Assembly (NCBI GenBank): GCA_963605415.1
Contig: CAVCUL010000012.1
Location: forward strand, 1 to 59,705
Origin: CAG-217 sp963605415
Lineage (GTDB): Bacteria > Bacillota > Clostridia > Oscillospirales > Acutalibacteraceae
Direction of reading: 5' to 3'
Length of the DNA stretch: 59,705 nt
In this document: in pieces, positions 58,742 through 59,705 of the stretch
How the letters are laid out: every line of letters begins with the position of its first letter
Numbering within the stretch: the stretch's first letter is position 1
Made by a program: the position numbers and the translations under genes
Notes under the pieces: generated by a model
The model's database searches: none
What the model was told of the DNA's origin: nothing
The model's input: the letters and a program-made list of their open reading frames with translations, nothing else

Positions 58742-59344
58742 ATGCAAAAATTCGCAAGATTTGTTTTGCCCCTGCTGCTGACGGCTGCCCTGCTGCTGGG
58801 ACTCACCGGCTGCGCCGATCAGAACGAAACACCCACAGACCCGGCCACAGAGCCCACCACGGCGGAGACCACCGCCGCACCTACCACGCCGGCCACTCTG
58901 CAAGCGCCGGTGATGGAGACCGAGGACTGGGACGCCTATACCCCCGCCAAATACCAAGACAAAGAGCAGCTGCCGGTGACCCTGAACCTGCCCGCCGACC
59001 TGACCGCTCAGGACACCATTCTGTACCGGGACGGCAGCAAATATGCGGAGCTGGTGGGCGTGATCGTGCCTACTGAGGACCAAACCGCCTTTGACAATCT
59101 GGAGCTGAACAAGGACTACAACGGCGTGGAGTATAAAGAAAAAGGCACCGGCACCCTGCCAAACGGCACCCGCTATACCTATATTATGAGCGACCTGCCC
59201 ACAGAGACCGGCAGCTGGTACGCCTATTGCTACGCCCTGCCCGCCGGGAACAACCTGTTGCTGCTGACCCTGTATAAAACGGAAAAGCAGTCCGCCCTCT
59301 CCCCCACCGACGCCGCCCTGCTGCAAAGCGCCCAAGTAGGATAA
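58742..59344 (+). CDS. Lipoprotein of unknown function
   Basis: A 200-residue protein with a signal peptide and lipobox LTGC (Cys24), then a Thr/Pro/Ala-rich linker (28-55), a domain of about 145 residues that I do not recognise. It contains GVIVPTEDQTAFDNLELNKDYN and GTRYTYIMSDLPTETGSWYAYCYALP, with several Trp and Tyr, and no catalytic pattern. Extracytoplasmic by prediction. Start at 58742 after GAGGTG. It lies between the trp terminator and the terminal repeat cluster. Confidence 0.75.
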   Translation: MQKFARFVLPLLLTAALLLGLTGCADQNETPTDPATEPTTAETTAAPTTPATLQAPVMETEDWDAYTPAKYQDKEQLPVTLNLPADLTAQDTILYRDGSKYAELVGVIVPTEDQTAFDNLELNKDYNGVEYKEKGTGTLPNGTRYTYIMSDLPTETGSWYAYCYALPAGNNLLLLTLYKTEKQSALSPTDAALLQSAQVG

Positions 59345-59374
59345 GCCAAGCACCGTATATTTTTCATAACAAAA

Positions 59375-59705
59375 CACCGCGGGCGGCAGATTGCCGCCCC
59401 TACGATAAACCTTTTTGCCTCCCTTGTAAAGGGAGGTGGCAACGCCACAAGGCGTTGACGGAGGGATTATGCGGCGGGAGCAAGCCCCCGCCCTACGATA
59501 ACATCATTTTTCACTATTTGTAGGGGCCGATGCCTACATCGGCCCGCATTACAATTAGGTTCACCTCCGGTGCAATCCCCCCTGCGGCTACGCCGCTCCC
59601 CCCCTTTGCAAGGGGGGGCTAAGATTTTGCAACCAATTTGGCTCCCTTGTAAAGGGTGACTCCCCGCAGTGCGGGGAGATGTCGCGCAGCGACAGAGGGG
59701 ACGGG
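59375..59705. repeat. Intergenic palindromic repeat cluster, copy 4 (cut by window edge)
   Basis: The last 330 bases are repeat modules: GCGGGCGGCAGATTGCCGCCCC, CCTCCCTTGTAAAGGGAGGTGGCAACGCC, GGCGGGAGCAAGCCCCCGCC, GTAGGGGCCGATGCCTACATCGGCCC, CCCCCCTTTGCAAGGGGGGGC and CTCCCTTGTAAAGGGTGACTCCCC/TGCGGGGAG with GTCGCGCAGCGAC and GACAGAGGGGACGGG. It ends inside a module, so the window stops within the repeat as it does at base 1. No gene is supported here. Confidence 0.82.

Overview
The window looks like a chromosomal contig from a GC-rich, low-complexity-envelope Gram-positive of the class Clostridia, probably near the Oscillospiraceae/Ruminococcaceae. This is an inference from gene content: a class B sortase with an SPKTG substrate, a SpoIIQ-like LytM protein that points to sporulation, a Trp-codon T-box leader on an unfused trpEGDCFBA operon, SRP RNA upstream of dnaX-ybaB-recR, a SecA with a SEC-C zinc tail, an ECF-type S component, a split transketolase and DUF2798 proteins. 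No rRNA, tRNA, CRISPR array, insertion sequence or integrase was seen.

Layout. 1-150: intergenic repeat cluster. 221-832: cytidylate-kinase-like gene. 928-11384 (minus strand): a tightly packed phage-derived cluster of 16 open genes running TerS-TerL-portal-protease/scaffold-decoration-capsid-connectors-terminator-like-33 aa ORF-LysM-hub-spike-gp46-baseplate J-YmfQ-fibre. It has a complete head and packaging set and a Mu-type baseplate, but no tail sheath, tube, chaperone, tape measure, lysis, integration or regulatory genes. 11536-21830: host genes spoIIQ-like, mfd, pth, a radical SAM gene, lacZ and a sugar transferase. 22078-25596: lipoprotein and secA. 25897-31330: MFS, two DUF2798 genes, an M28 peptidase and a MATE transporter. 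31523-33407: ECF-S, amidohydrolase and flavin reductase. 33393-37168: SRP RNA, dnaX, ybaB, recR, smpB, tmRNA. 37308-40363: Nudix, GNAT and split transketolase. 40491-43245: LCP protein, sortase B and sortase substrate. 43449-46287: TetR, CmpB-like membrane protein, AlkA-like glycosylase, Ogt. 46391-49563: ABC transporter of the TrpXYZ type. 49703-51970: cupin, LDH/MDH-family enzyme, asparaginase. 51914-58624: T-box controlled trp operon. 58742-59344: lipoprotein. 59375-59705: repeat cluster.

How parts work together. The trp operon encodes the whole path from chorismate to tryptophan and is read through a T-box with a UGG specifier; the nearby ABC transporter is of the type that imports tryptophan or tyrosine. 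The sortase, its SPKTG substrate and the LCP protein form one surface-assembly module. Two DUF2798 genes share a near-identical promoter with a palindrome between -35 and -10, each followed by its own leader terminator, which suggests paired repression plus attenuation; one of them also controls the MFS pump.

The most interesting feature is the phage-derived cluster. It keeps every open reading frame, overlapping start/stop signals and good ribosome sites, sits between host genes, lacks mobility, lysis and tail-tube genes, and its small terminase lacks the usual N-terminal DNA-binding half. These are the features expected of a domesticated particle or gene-transfer-agent-like system, though a clean deletion in a dying prophage is not excluded.
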